The position numbers were made by a program, and so were the translations under genes. From Vanilla planifolia (Eukaryota; Streptophyta; Magnoliopsida; Asparagales; Orchidaceae), in NCBI GenBank assembly GCA_023846275.1, contig CM043877.1, forward strand, positions 18,334,607 through 18,398,606: a DNA stretch of 64,000 bases, read 5' to 3'. Positions 48,505 to 60,567 of this stretch are shown here, one piece after another; the stretch's first letter is position 1; every line of letters begins with the position of its first letter. The notes under the pieces are model-generated. The model worked only from the letters and a program-made list of their open reading frames with translations, searched no databases and was not told the DNA's origin.

Positions 48505-51500
48505 TAACCTTGTTATTACTCAATGTCAAGGGACTGTCTGTGAATTGTATAAGAGGAGGCAACCCAAAAGTGAAATGTGAAATTTAAAGGATAAAAAACA
48601 TGAAGGATTTTGGCTATTATGGGGGGATTCTAGGCCTTTATGTATAAACTAATAAGCCTTAAAAGCTAGGTGCCTTTTGAGGAAAAAATACAAAACATAA
48701 AAAGTAGAGATAATACCTCACAAAAAAGGCTAAGATAATACAATATAATGTTAAGGCATATCAAACACCTATTGTTGGGAAAATTTACTAGTTACAGGGG
48801 ATTAGACACTTATCATAATAACAATGAGAACTATATGTTTACGATACCTACTAAAGAACAAAACAACATAAGAAGAATGGACATTATAAGCTATATGAGA
48901 TGAGTAGATCATCATAGAGGAGAACATGCACATTTTCTTACATTGATTTTAGTAATGCGTGTACACAACATACAAAATTGGCTTAAGATAGTGTTACACA
49001 AATCAAGTTGGCAATCTATATAGAACCTTTAGGTAACCCAAGTTATGTACTTTCTTCTATTTGTCAATTTATAATTTAAATATTCAGTTGGCCATTTAAA
49101 ATTTAATTATATTTAATTTTTTTATGCTTAAGCATGGATTAAAATTTAAATTAGGATTTTAAAATTTTAATGGTTGTGATATGAGGCTAGATTTGATCTT
49201 GCATATCTTTCATCATGAGATAAGGTTTCATAATGCAATCTTACCGAATTCCTTAAGGTTAGGATTAAGTTTGTTACATCATTCTTTTTAACTAGTCAAG
49301 TATGTTATTTTCTTCTAATTTTATTAATTAAAACATGTGTAAATTTAATTAATTATGAGGATTGTTTAGTATGATGATAAAAGATCATACGATATGATCG
49401 ATGAGAGTGAAAATTGGGTTATAGTGTGAACAATTATATAGGCACATTTGTGATCATTAAGTACAATTTGAGTGGATTTTATAAGATGATTGATCAGAGC
49501 ACTTTTTGGAAAGAAACATTCTGATCAAATATGTTACCGTACAAGTATTATATGATAATCATATAACTATGATAATATAGAGTTTGACAATATAATTTTA
49601 CCATACCAATATGATAGAAACGTATGTATAGTATGATCAAATGAGAGAGAGAATAAAGTTAGGCACAAAACTTGGTTGGTGATCATATAAGACTAATTTC
49701 TTTATCATATAAAGACAACAATTTAGAAAATAGAGAGTCAATACAAGTAATGTTGTTATTGTACAATTGCAAAGTCATAAATTATATTAGTACAATAGTA
49801 ATAGAATAAAACTATTCTTAATCTAGTGACCTAGGAAGCACTAGTATATCATATGTTATAACTAAAACAATCATTTATGTACGATCATGCTAAGGGAAGC
49901 ATCATATGTAGGAATCATCGAGTTATAATGGTTAATTGTGGTGCATAATATGTCTTAATTATATAAACACTAGATCATGTAATTATGATTAGAGGAACTA
50001 TTACTCAGTAAAAGTAGATTTAACTCATCATATAGTCTAATGTAGGTATAGTACTAGTATGATGCAAAGATGTTAAATAAATCAAGTTTTGTAATTATGT
50101 TGCTCTTGAATGTTGGCATTGGAATAAAGGTGCCTTAGTTAAAGTGTTAGGAAAGACTTAATCAGAGTTAGCTACACTAAGATTAAAGAAAATTGGATTG
50201 TTAAATTATCATGGTTTAATTCTAGCAAAGAATATTAAGAGTGGGATTAGAGATTGTTGTTGTTTCATATAAGATGCTTTACAAATTAACTTAGGAAGCC
50301 TTAGCCATGAAAAGTATCAAGGAGGCAAATTGAGAGGTACTAATGGTAAAGGAGCCTTAGCTTGAGCAAGAAGAGGAAAAATAAGGTCTCAAGATTAAAG
50401 AAATAAGAGCTTAACCTTTGGAGAAGAACTCTGATCAAATCAACATGTATGATGAACCTCAAAATTATACACCAAAATTTAGATAAATAAAATAAATAAA
50501 TAATTTGATAAAGTTTCTTATGGATGATTATGATCATGATTATGATAAAAAATGTTAAACAATTTCTCATGATTCTTAATGTAAGCAGATAAAAGGATTT
50601 AACCAAGCCATGTTGATATAAATACTTTGTTAAATTAGCATGCTTAAATTATCATATTATGTTTCTCAATGTAAAGGTTTTTAAATCAATGAATTATCCA
50701 CTATGTTTCCTTAATCGAGAAATGTTTGTTGTGATCTTATGATTATATGTTTTCAAAATAAAAAATCTTTTAGTGACTGATGAATTTTATTCAAAGACAT
50801 GAAATGTTTAGTATAACTTATGTTAGCATAAGGCATTACACGTGAGTTGGAGGAATTTTTATGAACATGCCTTAGATTATCTCTGATTAAAATTCATGAG
50901 AAATGTTGTTAAAATTATTCATGTTTTTCAATCTTGTCTTACCCAAGGTATGATAGAATCTAATGAACTCATGCTTACCAAAGTGAAAATCCTTTATTGA
51001 CATACATATGAATTAAAAATCTGAATTTATAATGTAGTATGTAGCATGATTTCTCCTTACCCAAATCATAACTATGTAGTTTTGTAATTAAAAGTATGTC
51101 AGATTGGAATTCCTAGCTAATATCATGAATTTACAATTAAGAGGATATTGTTTTAGCATAAAATATGTTAACATATTTTTTTGCACAAGAAAGGGTTGAT
51201 TTCATTTAAAAGTTTTAGAATAAACTAAAGGCTTGGCTTTAGTTAAAATGCATGAAATTGTGAGATATAATTCTTATGCCAATAAATTATATGATAGCAT
51301 GGCTTATTGAATAATGGCATGCTAAAATTAAGGTCCTTAAGAATATCTTGTCTTTATATGTAACTTGAGAATTCTAGTATGATTTTATTGGCATGCTTCT
51401 TTACCCATAAATGGTAGATACTTGTTCTAAATTTCAAATAAACAAACCTAATGATTTGACTAAATGAAATGCATGATACCTTTAAACACATCAATGTGAA

Positions 51501-53185
51501 ATTGAAATGTCATGAGAAATTATGGTGTGGAAATCCTCATCTATAAGTATTGAAGAATATAGAGTATTTTTGTTAGAATTAAGACTTCATGTTATGTGCA
51601 AATTGAATTCCCTACTCATATGTTGATTTTGCTAAGTAATGATCTATATCTATAATGTGACATCTCATTTAAGCATGAAGAATATATATCTCCAACTCGA
51701 ATATCATGACATGTTGAGGACATGTACTTATAATTATAAGGAACTGTTAATAAATAGATAAAATTCTGTTTTGTGCAAATTTAATCTTAGATTAGATCAT
51801 GCACTTTAAGGTAAAAACATAAACTTAGCCAAACCTATCGATTCTTATGGCCAAGTGATCTCCTTGCCTCAAAAATCTTGTGACGTAGCTTGGTTCAAGC
51901 ACATGAGGCATGGTTTATACTCTTATGTCGACTAAAATGGCTTCTAAGGTGAATATAGTCCTTGGTTTCTAAAAAAGAAACTTGGAAGGGCTCCATTTTT
52001 TGCCTTGAAAGAAGGCTAATTTTGTTAGGGATGTGGTTGTTTAGTAAGGATGATTGGGTTATAGCTAGATATGCTTATGGTTGAGGATAGATTAGGGTTG
52101 AAATAGATTGCCAAATATCTTTTTGATTGATCATTAATTGAGACTTCATTTGATTTAAGCTTTTAGACAAACCTTAATAAATTATGCTATATAGGTGCAA
52201 GGCTTAGGTTAAGTTTTGTTTAAGCTTAATGGGAAACTCTATTTTAATTTTTGTAGCATAAAGAAACTCTAAGGATAAAAATTTGGGTTGTACCAAGGAA
52301 TGCTTTGGTTTAGGCCTGGTTTTGTAATAATCTTGGACAAACTTTGGATGTCATTTAAATAGCTTTATTAGCCTAAGATAAGCTTATCTTTGGTTAGACT
52401 TTTGGGCTTGGTTTATGATAAGGAGTAATCCTTACATAAAGTCCTAGGCTTGAATCAAGGTTATTAGTAATTAATGTGTTATAGCTAGACTTTAGGTCTT
52501 GATTTATGTGAAAGAGAATCTTAGATATGAACCTAGGATTGAATCATGTATATTACTACTTGGTCAACCTTGTACATGCTTGGAATAAGTCTATGGGATG
52601 GAGAAGTCCTGAAGTAAATCCTTGGATGATGATAGGAAGGCTCAGTTTAAGCCTTAGAGGTTGATGTTAAGCTCAACCAAAAGATGATGGATAAAACCTA
52701 AGCATGAGTTGCTTGTTCTAACTAAGATGCTGAGTAATCATATAGTCTTTTAGACCAAGAGTTAAAACCCTAAATGGAGGTCTATAGGATGTGTGAGACT
52801 TAAGAGAGGCCTTACAAATGGGTGTAATGGCTCATATTTTTCGCAAGACATAATAGTCACTAATGGAACTTATATGAGCTTAGACTTGGCTAGATGTAGA
52901 GATAATTTGGATAATGCACATATGAGAAAACTTCATCGTGAAATCTAAAGTGTTAATCTAAATAGCTAATGAAACCCTAAGAAGGATCCCAAATAAGTAT
53001 AAGGGGAAAAAAACTAATCATAAAATTGGTATCTATATAAGTTAAGGTACCCTATACAATGGATCTATGATTTTAACGAATACTTAGATTTTAAGTAATA
53101 GCAATGTAATAAATAAAATAATCTTAGTTGAAGTATAGTCTTTCATGTAATGAAGCCTAAGATTGGAACCCTTAAGTGATAACAC
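48505..53185. other. AT-rich repeat-derived DNA, no recognisable gene
   Basis: If 45465-48489 is a 5' LTR, this should start its interior, but no gag or pol domain is recognisable. 49380-50060 is another island of 'tatcatat..tacgat/tacaat' words. 51830-52830 is rich in 'ctagg/ttagg' words such as 'ggcttgg' and 'cctaggattgaatc', reminiscent of gypsy LTR text, and similar text appears at 63180-63370. A short tetranucleotide-like 'aaataaataaataa' lies near 50486. Confidence 0.4.
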
Positions 53186-53340
53186 ATCTTAGAAAAGAGT
53201 ATTAATATACATATTGCTATGATAGATCTTAGAAAAAAGTGTTGGTTTATATGGTTATGGAACATCTTGTATAGTAGTGTCACTATTTATAAATATGGCA
53301 TATCTTGGAAAAGAGTGCTAATGATAAACCCTTTTTAGGA
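53186..53340. repeat. Minisatellite, 38-40-bp unit, 4 copies
   Basis: 'atcttagaaaagagt' or a variant starts at 53186, 53226, 53264 and 53302, each followed by a T/A-rich filler. Confidence 0.7.
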
Positions 53341-53911
53341 TTACATGAGCTTAGAGATACATGATTTTGGTGGGCCATTAGGTAATAATTGGTTGCATCA
53401 TGTAGTAATCTAGTTTATACTTAATATTTTTGTGAATTAAGATAAGAGTTAGGATGTGATGTAACTTAGATATGAAGCCTAAAGCTATGGAAGACATGTT
53501 ACATATTAGAATTCCTACCAAATAAGGAGGTAATTATTTCACATGATTAGCCCAACCTAAATAGGATTGACAAATCATGTGGTAAGAGACTCCAGTGTGG
53601 TTGCATTCAATTATGTACAACAAGGAGTGTATGTAATTGATAATTATGGAGTGCCAAATCATGTGATGGATAATTGATTAGTAAACCTTGCATCATCCTC
53701 ATGGGTTTGGAGAGAGTATTACATTACTAGTGGAACATTATGTATCCAAAAAGTTATATCACATATCTTGTATTTGTTTGGCTTAGTGGTTTGATTTTCA
53801 TCTAATGATATTTTATACTTGATACTAATTACACTTTGTTATATAATTGTTATATAACCTTGATATTTCTTATAGTTTTATAGTATGACTCATCAGTTCC
53901 CTATTGAATTC
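53341..53911. other. Flanking DNA of the intact copia element
   Basis: There is no gene here. The last bases, 'ccctattgaattc', lead into the target duplication and continue after the element at 61197 with 'ctcactcccctctataat', so the pre-insertion site can be read. Confidence 0.45.
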
Positions 53912-53916
53912 CTTAG
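53912..53916. repeat. Left target-site duplication CTTAG
   Basis: CTTAG precedes TGTTGTACCC and is repeated at 61192-61196 after the 3' LTR end. Confidence 0.97.
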
Positions 53917-54474
53917 TGTTGTACCCTTTGATGTGATAATTACAAAACCAAGCTATTTATTACTGAAGGAATTTTTGAGACATGCGCAAGATGTTTTATA
54001 ATTAAATGTCTTTTTATTTCTCTTGAATTTGATATGTCAAAACCTTGAGATTATGTGGCACACTAGTAGTATTAACATTTAAAAATATTATAAAATTATT
54101 TAATAATGAATTTTCATTTTTGGGCCAAGCATATTTGACAAAATGTATAGACATGGGTATTTGATTTTTTAATATTATTATGGAATCGTTTTTTACGAAT
54201 TTCTTTTCATAGCCACTTAATTAACTTATAATACTATAAGAATATAAAATTATTTTTATACACTTATATTCAAATTTGTGGCTAAAAAATTCGTCAAAAA
54301 TACCCTAAAACAGCAAAAGTCTCGGGAAAAAGCACTGTAGCATGGGCGGGTCGACCCGGCGTCAAAATAGCCCGTCCAGGCCTTTTAGAAATAAAAAATA
54401 TAAAAATTTGGTTGACCCGAAAGGGGCGAGCAAAGCCCGCCCAAAGACCGCCGAGAGCAGCTCGGCTAGCGCTG

Positions 54475-54585
54475 GTCAACGGTCAACGGAACAGTGCCTG
54501 GCTAAGCCAAGCCTGCCGAGAGGAGCTCGGCTAAGTCTAACTTCAGCGCGGTCAACGGTCAAAGAACAGTGCATGGCTAAGTCAA
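54475..54585. repeat. Repeat pair in U3 of the 5' LTR
   Basis: 'gtcaacggtcaacggaacag' at about 54475 and 'gtcaacggtcaaagaacag' at about 54551 are each followed by 'tgcctggctaag'/'tgcatggctaag'. The solo LTR at 16339 has related 'gaacggaaca' repeats near 17011-17095. Confidence 0.75.
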
Positions 54586-54730
54586 CCTGAACCGGGTGAT
54601 GAAATCCCGGTCAAGGAGGGGGGGAGCCAGCCCCAAAGTCGCAGGTTAAACGGCGCAAATCTATTATAAAGCGCTGTGCAAAATTGCATTCTGCAGTGTG
54701 GGACTAAAAATCCCACCTTACAACTTCGGC

Positions 54731-54960
54731 AGGATCCAAAGGCGCAGATCATGCCCGCCCAGATCCAACGGGCGAGAGTAATCTCGAACGGCTGTTTAAT
54801 CAGCGCCGTTCGTTCAGCGCGCAGGATCCAAAGGCGCAGATCAAGCCCGCCCAGATCCAACGGGCGAGAGTAATTTCGAACGGCTGCTTAATCAGCGCCG
54901 TTCGTTCAGCGCGTGGGATCCAATGGTTCAGATCAAGTCCGCCCGGATCAGACGGTCTGG
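54731..54960. repeat. 92-bp GC-rich tandem repeat in U3, 2.5 copies
   Basis: Units start 'aggatccaaaggcgcagatc' at 54731 and 54823, and a diverged partial unit at 54915. Each contains 'cagatccaacgggcgagagt' and 'atcagcgccgttcgttcagc'. High CpG content suggests either recent origin or protection from deamination. Confidence 0.9.
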
Positions 54961-55109
54961 AGATGATCAAGCCGAGAAGTCCATCCAGCCGTCCATTCTT
55001 GAAGTGGGATCGGACGGCTGCTGCTCTCCTTTTCGGGCTTCAGGCAACGGCTATTTTCCGGTTTCTTTTTTACCGTTTTTCTAGCCGTTTGGAATTGCTT
55101 TTTGGTGGA

Positions 55110-55121
55110 CTATATATATAG
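55110..55121 (+). promoter_or_regulatory. TATA box of the 5' LTR
   Basis: 'ctatatatatag' stands just after the GC-rich U3, where the LTR promoter is expected. The counterpart in the 3' LTR is deleted. Confidence 0.7.
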
Positions 55122-55698
55122 GACATTTTACAATTTATAGGATTGATGAATCCACTTGCAAACTTCTTCAAGAACTAAAGAAAAAGGCCAAAACCGAGAG
55201 CAACAATTGGCATACTTGTGGGAGCTACGGGCTCAATCTTCTTCTCAAATTTCAACAGCTTTCTTCCACATTTCGTTGCATCATTCGGTAACATTTAGTT
55301 GTGCCACTTTGCTTTGAGAAATTAAAGGTGTAGGATTTTTGTATGCATTGCTATTAAAAAAATTGTATGCATTATTGTAGCCGGATTTGTTCGGATTTTT
55401 GGTGTCTCGTTGGAGCACCGGTTGTACTTGGTTTACCCCTACCGGCTTCGGCAAAAAGGAGTGGTTAGTGGAAGCCCGATCGGGTTGATCGGGGGTGGAT
55501 GTAGGCACGGGTTTGGCCGAACCACCTAAAAATCTTTGTCTTTTGTTTGCTTGTCTTATTATTGCATTTTTCGTTTTTATTTCACAATTTATTTACAAAC
55601 GTTTTTAATTGAAAGATTTTCAAAAATCTAAAATTTTAGTGAAAAGCACAATTCACCCCTCCCCTCTTGTGCGTTGTTCTCACACGATTTACATCAAG

Positions 55699-55710
55699 TG
55701 GTATCAGAGA
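55699..55710 (+). promoter_or_regulatory. Primer-binding site of the copia element
   Basis: 'tggtatcagaga', two bases after the LTR end, agrees with the initiator methionine tRNA site TGGTATCAGAGC except for the last base. Confidence 0.93.
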
Positions 55711-55752
55711 AAGGTTTTGTCAAGAGAAAGAAATTTCTAAGACAAGATCCTC

Positions 55753-56514
55753 ATGGCTCTTCCATGTGTTGAGGACAATGCTATCTTGTCTGAGGGAGCA
55801 TCGTCACACCGTCCACCCTTGTTCAAGGGTGAATTTTATGTTTATTGGAAAAATAGGATGCGTTTATTTTTAGAATCCGTTGATTTAGAAATTTGGGACA
55901 TTGTTGAAAATTCATTTGATTTTCCAATTAAAATGGTCAATGGTGAAAAAGTGAGAAAACCACTTGGTGAACTCACTCCCGAGGAGAAACATAAAGTCCA
56001 ACTTAACTCTCGGGCCATGAACATTTTGTGTTGTGGGTTAGGTGCTTCGGAATATAACCGAATTATGAATTTGAAAACAGCGCATGAGATTTGGTCAAAA
56101 TTAGAAGTTACCTATGTAGGAACTTCTCAAGTTAAAGAGACCAAAATCAATATGCTTGTTCATGAATATGAGTTATTTCGCATGAATTCGGATGAGACCA
56201 TTAAGTCTATGTTTACTAGATTTACAAATATTGTTAATGGTCTATCTAACCTTGGCAAGGAGTTTTCTACTGGTGAACAGGTGAGGAAGATTCTACGAGT
56301 CCTTCCTCAACAATATGATCCACTTGTGACAGCCTTGAAAGCAGCAAAGAATATTTCAGCTATGTCACTAGATGAACTATTGGGTGAGCTGTTAACAAAT
56401 GAAATTGAGCTTGCAAGAAGAAAGAATGAAGAGCATGCGGAAAAAGAAGAAGGAAGAGACAATTGCTTTTGTAGCCGATTCCTCCACAGATTCAGATGTA
56501 TCAATCTCAAGTGA
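55753..56514 (+). CDS. Copia gag, N-terminal part (frame broken near 56440)
   Basis: The ATG at 55753 lies 43 bp after the primer-binding site. Residues 1-35 hold a DUF4219-like start with 'PPLFKGEFYVYWKNRMRLFL'. Residues about 75-225 are a UBN2-type capsid domain: 'LNSRAMNILCCGLGASEYNR', 'AHEIWSKLEVTYVGTSQVKE', 'LRVLPQQYDPLVTALK', 'SLDELLGELLTNEIELARRK'. Gag builds the virus-like particle. The natural frame leaves this reading frame in a purine run at about 56437-56459: the continuation is +1, and the codons after it here (to the stop at 56512-56514) are out of frame. A mutation, a sequence error or a programmed shift could explain it; the purine run favours one of the first two. Confidence 0.85.
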   Translation: MALPCVEDNAILSEGASSHRPPLFKGEFYVYWKNRMRLFLESVDLEIWDIVENSFDFPIKMVNGEKVRKPLGELTPEEKHKVQLNSRAMNILCCGLGASEYNRIMNLKTAHEIWSKLEVTYVGTSQVKETKINMLVHEYELFRMNSDETIKSMFTRFTNIVNGLSNLGKEFSTGEQVRKILRVLPQQYDPLVTALKAAKNISAMSLDELLGELLTNEIELARRKNEEHAEKEEGRDNCFCSRFLHRFRCINLK

Positions 56515-57358
56515 GGTAGCACTTATTTCTAAAAGCTTATCTCGTTTATATAACAAAAGAAATACAGGAAAAAGATTTGAGAAGAATAAAAGGCAAAAGG
56601 GCAAAGTTGTTTCCCATGAAGAAACAATTTGTTATGAATGCAAATTGCCTGGGCATACTAGGCCAAATTGCCCTCACTACAAAGAGAGAGTAGAAAAATA
56701 TCAAAACCAAAAGAAGAAGAAGAAGGCTATGAAGATCTCATGGGATGATTCAGATAGCTCCTCTTCTAGTAAAGAAGACAAGAAGGAGAGCTTGACTTGT
56801 CTTATGGCCAAGGACAACATTCAAGAAGCAATATCAGATGATGAAGTATGTTCCTATTCCTCCTCTTCTTCATCTTCTTGCATGGAAAATTATGAAGAGC
56901 AATACATAGCCATTTGTACCAAATATAAAAAATTAGCATCTAAGTATCTTAAATTAAAAGAAGAGCATGAAAATTACTTAGGTTTGTGTGAACATTTGAA
57001 TGAAGTGAATGCCAATTATTTGCTAGAAATTAAGAAAGAAAGAGATGAGAAGGCTTCTTTCATTGTCAAAAATACATGCTTAGTTAGGGAATTAAATAAT
57101 TTGAAAAGTTTGCATGCTCATTGTAGGATTTCTTTTCAAAAAATAAATTATGCAAGAACCACTACCTCCTCTTATGCACAAAATGCTATTTGTAATTATT
57201 GCATGAAGTTTGGACATATTTCTTCTTATTGTAAATTTAGAAATTCTATAAATAACAAATCTTCTAGTTTTGTTTGGGTTAGAAAAAGTAGCTTACATAA
57301 TGATCAAATTAAAACAAGTGGACCCAAAAGGGTTTGGGTCCCTAAATGTAACGTTTAA
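56440..57358 (+). CDS. Copia gag, C-terminal part with two zinc knuckles
   Basis: This continues gag in the +1 frame from 'KKKKEETIAFVADSSTDSD'. The nominal ATG at 56399 lies inside the capsid-coding text and is probably not a real start. It contains two CX2CX4HX4C knuckles, CYECKLPGHTRPNC (about 56626-56667) and CNYCMKFGHISSYC (about 57190-57231), which bind RNA. Between them are a Lys-rich run, Ser-rich acidic tracts and a probable coiled coil ('YKKLASKYLKLKEEHENYL'). It ends 'KRVWVPKCNV' at a TAA (57356-57358). Two knuckles and the long linker are typical of SIRE-like gags. It is 13 bases short of the frame of pol. Confidence 0.85.
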
Positions 57359-57371
57359 TTGTGTGGTGTAG

Positions 57372-60300
57372 GCATGCTTTCCTTCAAGGACCGGGGAAGG
57401 CATGTGGTACTTGGATAGTGGATGCTCAAGACACATGACTGGAGATGCATCTTTATTCATCCACTTGAAGAGCTATGATGGTGGTGAAGTTACTCTTGGT
57501 GACAACTCCAAGAAGAAAGTGATTGGAATTGGAACTGTGGGCAACTCACATACATCCATAAGAAAGGTCCTTCTTGTACAAGATTTAAGGTACAATCTTC
57601 TTAGTATTAGCCAATTATGTGATTCGAATTTTACAGTTTTATTTAATAAACATGAATGCATTATTAGCAAGGATAATCTTCCTCTTGTTATAGGATGTAG
57701 AAAAGATAACACTTATGTTTTATTTTTACACATGGTCAAGAATAGTGGACTTGAGTGTCTTACTTCACAAGACAGTAATTCTACTTTATGGCATAGAAGA
57801 TTTTGTCACTTAGGAAAGTCATCTTTTAAAAAAATCATGAAGTTTGATGTGGTTAGAGGTCTACCAAATCTTAGTCAGTTAAGTGATCATTTATGTGGCC
57901 CATGTCAATTAGGAAAACAAACAAAGGAAAGTTTTAAGCCTCTTAAGGACATCACTACTTGTAAACCTTTAGAACTTGTTCACTTAGACTTATTTGGTCC
58001 TATTCATCCAGAAAGTCTAGGTGGAAGCAAGTATGGGTTAGTAATTGTAGATGATTTTACTAGATTTACTTGGGTTCTTTTTGTTAGAAAGAAGAGTGAA
58101 GTATTTGAAAAATTTGTAAGTCTTATTACAAGAATTGAAAAAGAACATGAAGTTAGGTTGATCTCTATTAGGAGTGATAATGGAGGAGAATTTAAGAATG
58201 AATTATTTGATGAATATTGTGTTAAAAATGGAGTGTTTCATACTTTTTCTTCACCTAGGACTCCTCAACAAAATGGCGTAGTTGAGAGAAAGAATAGGAC
58301 CTTGCTTGATGCCGCAAGGTGCATGCTAAACGAGTATAGTGTTCCCAAATATTTTTGGGCTGAAGCTATTAACACTGCCTGTTATGTATTTAATCGAGTC
58401 ATATGTAGACCTTTGTTAGAAATTTCTCCTTTTGAGTTGATTTATGGCAAGAAGCCCAAGGTAGCTCATTTTCATGTGTTTGGATGTAAATGTTTCATTT
58501 TAAATAATGGAAAAAGAGACCTTGATGAGTTTGATGCCAAGTCTGATGAAGGGATTTTTCTAGGATATTCACTTTCTAGTAGAGCGTTTAGAGTATACAA
58601 CAAGAAAACACTAGTTGTTGAAGAGACAATTCATGTTAAGTTTGATGAATCTCTTAGTGAGGCATCTCATAGTCATCATCAAATAGATCTACTTGATGAA
58701 TTTGAGGACTTATGTCTTGAAGAAGATAAATTGGATGATATAGCTAAGGTTGAAGAACCAGTAAAAGATGATAGTGAGATTGAGAAGCAATTGAGATATT
58801 CTAAGGATCATCCTAGTGAATTGATTATTGGAGATTTAAAAGAGAATATTAGAACTAGAAGTTCATTTAATCATGCAGCATTCGTGTCAAATGTTGAACC
58901 AAGTTCTGTAGAAAGTGCATTTGAAAATGAGTCTTGGATTGCTGCAATGAATGATGAGTTAGTACAATTTGAGAGAAATCAAGTATGGGATCTTGTATCA
59001 AGGCCAAATGACAAAACAATCATTGGTACAAAATGGGTTTTCAAAAACAAGGTAGATGAGAATGGTGAAGTTATTAGAAATAAAGCTAGGTTAGTAGCAA
59101 AAGGCTACTATCAGATAGAAGGAGTAGATGTGGATGAGACATTTGCTCCTGTGGCAAGACTTGAAGCTATTAGACTTTTACTTGCTTATGCATGTCACAA
59201 AGGGTTTAAATTATACCAAATGGATGTTAAGAGTGCATTTTTGAATGGATATATAAATGAAGAGGTTTATGTTGAGCAACCTCCTGGATTTGAGATACAT
59301 GATAAGTTAGATCATGTATACAAACTTAAGAAAGCTCTTTATGGATTGAAACAAGCTCCAAGAGCATGGTATGAAAGATTGTGTATTTTTCTTACTTCGA
59401 ATGGATTTCATAGGGGTAAGATAGATAATACCTTATTTGTACAGAATTCAACTGAAGGTCAACTAGTATGTCAAGTGTATGTAGATGATATAATATTTGG
59501 AGCTTCTAATGTAGAGATGTGCATGAAATTTGCAGATTTAATGAAGAATGAGTTTGAAATGAGTATGATGGGAGAATTAACCTTCTTCCTTGGACTTCAA
59601 GTAAAGCAAACAAGTGAAGGAATTTTTATTTCTCAAACCAAATACTTGATTGGTTTGCTTAAGAAATTTGGTTTTGAAAGCATGAAGTCAAGAAAAACTC
59701 CTATTAGCACAAGTACTATTATAAGTAAAGATGAAACTGGGAAGTCCATTGATACAAAACTATTTAGAGGAATGATTGGATCATTACTATATCTTACAGC
59801 GAGTAGACCTGATATTGTGTTTAGTGTAGGTTTATGTGCAAGATTTCAAGCAAATCCTAAGGAATCACACCTACAAGCAATCAAGCATATCTTTAAGTAT
59901 CTTATAGGTACTAAGACTCTAGGCTTATGGTACCCTAGATGTGAGTCTGGATTTGATTTAATAGCCTACACAGATGCTGACTTTGCTGGCAGCAAGACTG
60001 ATAGGAAGAGTACCTCTGGCATGTGTCAATTGATTGGTGGTTCACTAATTTCTTGGGCCAGTAGAAAACAAAATTGTGTGGCATTATCAACAACAGAGGC
60101 AGAGTACATTGCTGCAGGTAGTTGTGTTGCTCAAGTACTATGGATTAAACAACAACTTTTAGATTACGGCTTAGAATTTAGTCAGATTCCAATTTTCTGT
60201 GACAATTCAAGTGCAATTTGTCTATCAAAGGATCCGGTTCAACATTCAAGAACCAAACATATAGAGCTTAGATATCATTTTATTAGAGAGCATGTGCAGA

Positions 60301-60428
60301 AGAAAGAAATTCAACTGTCATTTGTCCCATCTTCCGCTCAAATGGCTGATATTTTTGCCAAACCATTGCCTACGGATGTGTTTCATAGACTTCGTTTGAG
60401 TTTAGGTGTCATTAACCCTTTTGAGTGA
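57372..60428 (+). CDS. Copia pol: protease, integrase, reverse transcriptase, RNase H
   Basis: The frame opens after a TAG at 57369 and has its first ATG at 57402 (1008 codons); numbering here is from that Met. Protease: LDSG at 4-7, so part of the usual N-terminal segment lies before the ATG. Integrase: zinc finger H131, H136, C165, C168; catalytic D196, D259, E295, with the canonical 35-residue gap. Reverse transcriptase: about 525-770, catalytic D608 (QMDV) and YVDD at 693-696. RNase H: about 853-990, D858, E899, D934, D983. All key residues are present and there is no internal stop, so the enzymes look competent. How pol would be translated is unclear: gag ends in another frame 13 bases upstream, with no overlap for a ribosomal shift. 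Confidence 0.95.
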   Translation, partial: ACFPSRTGEGMWYLDSGCSRHMTGDASLFIHLKSYDGGEVTLGDNSKKKVIGIGTVGNSHTSIRKVLLVQDLRYNLLSISQLCDSNFTVLFNKHECIISKDNLPLVIGCRKDNTYVLFLHMVKNSGLECLTSQDSNSTLWHRRFCHLGKSSFKKIMKFDVVRGLPNLSQLSDHLCGPCQLGKQTKESFKPLKDITTCKPLELVHLDLFGPIHPESLGGSKYGLVIVDDFTRFTWVLFVRKKSEVFEKFVSLITRIEKEHEVRLISIRSDNGGEFKNELFDEYCVKNGVFHTFSSPRTPQQNGVVERKNRTLLDAARCMLNEYSVPKYFWAEAINTACYVFNRVICRPLLEISPFELIYGKKPKVAHFHVFGCKCFILNNGKRDLDEFDAKSDEGIFLGYSLSSRAFRVYNKKTLVVEETIHVKFDESLSEASHSHHQIDLLDEFEDLCLEEDKLDDIAKVEEPVKDDSEIEKQLRYSKDHPSELIIGDLKENIRTRSSFNHAAFVSNVEPSSVESAFENESWIAAMNDELVQFERNQVWDLVSRPNDKTIIGTKWVFKNKVDENGEVIRNKARLVAKGYYQIEGVDVDETFAPVARLEAIRLLLAYACHKGFKLYQMDVKSAFLNGYINEEVYVEQPPGFEIHDKLDHVYKLKKALYGLKQAPRAWYERLCIFLTSNGFHRGKIDNTLFVQNSTEGQLVCQVYVDDIIFGASNVEMCMKFADLMKNEFEMSMMGELTFFLGLQVKQTSEGIFISQTKYLIGLLKKFGFESMKSRKTPISTSTIISKDETGKSIDTKLFRGMIGSLLYLTASRPDIVFSVGLCARFQANPKESHLQAIKHIFKYLIGTKTLGLWYPRCESGFDLIAYTDADFAGSKTDRKSTSGMCQLIGGSLISWASRKQNCVALSTTEAEYIAAGSCVAQVLWIKQQLLDYGLEFSQIPIFCDNSSAICLSKDPVQHSRTKHIELRYHFIREHVQKKEIQLSFVPSSAQMADIFAKPLPTDVFHRLRLSLGVINPFE

Positions 60429-60556
60429 TTACAAAAAGGGGGAGAGTGATAGGCTAGGATTCAGGGGGAGCTATATTATAATCCATGATTGTTATTTATT
60501 GTTACTTTAATGCTTCGTCTTTTTATTTGTTTTTGAGCTTTGGTTTTGTAATCATC
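60429..60556 (+). other. 3' untranslated spacer of the copia element
   Basis: A short non-coding stretch between the pol stop (TGA, 60426-60428) and the polypurine tract. It contains 'caaaaagggggagagtgata' at 60432, an extra purine run resembling a second polypurine tract. No envelope-like frame is present. Confidence 0.7.
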
Positions 60557-60567
60557 AAGGGGGAGAT
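60557..60567 (+). promoter_or_regulatory. Polypurine tract of the copia element
   Basis: 'aagggggagat' directly precedes the 3' LTR start TGTTGTACCC. It primes plus-strand DNA synthesis. Confidence 0.93.

Larger units (their letters stand above)
53917..55696 (+). repeat. 5' LTR of the copia element, 1780 bp
   Basis: The first 380 bp are AT-rich; from 54340 to 55090 it is strikingly GC-rich with tandem repeats (92-bp units at 54731-54960 and 'gtcaacggtcaa' words at 54475-54570). A TATA box follows at 55111, and the end 'attcacccctcccctcttgtg' stretch leads to ACATCA. It would drive transcription of the element. Confidence 0.96.

Noticed and set aside
54294-54873. Several GC-rich open frames on both strands
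   Set aside because: They lie in the U3 of the copia 5' LTR, overlap each other and repeat with the 92-bp unit.
60432-60451. Purine run after pol as the main polypurine tract
   Set aside because: It lies about 120 bp before the LTR; the run at 60557-60567 directly abuts the 3' LTR and is the better candidate.
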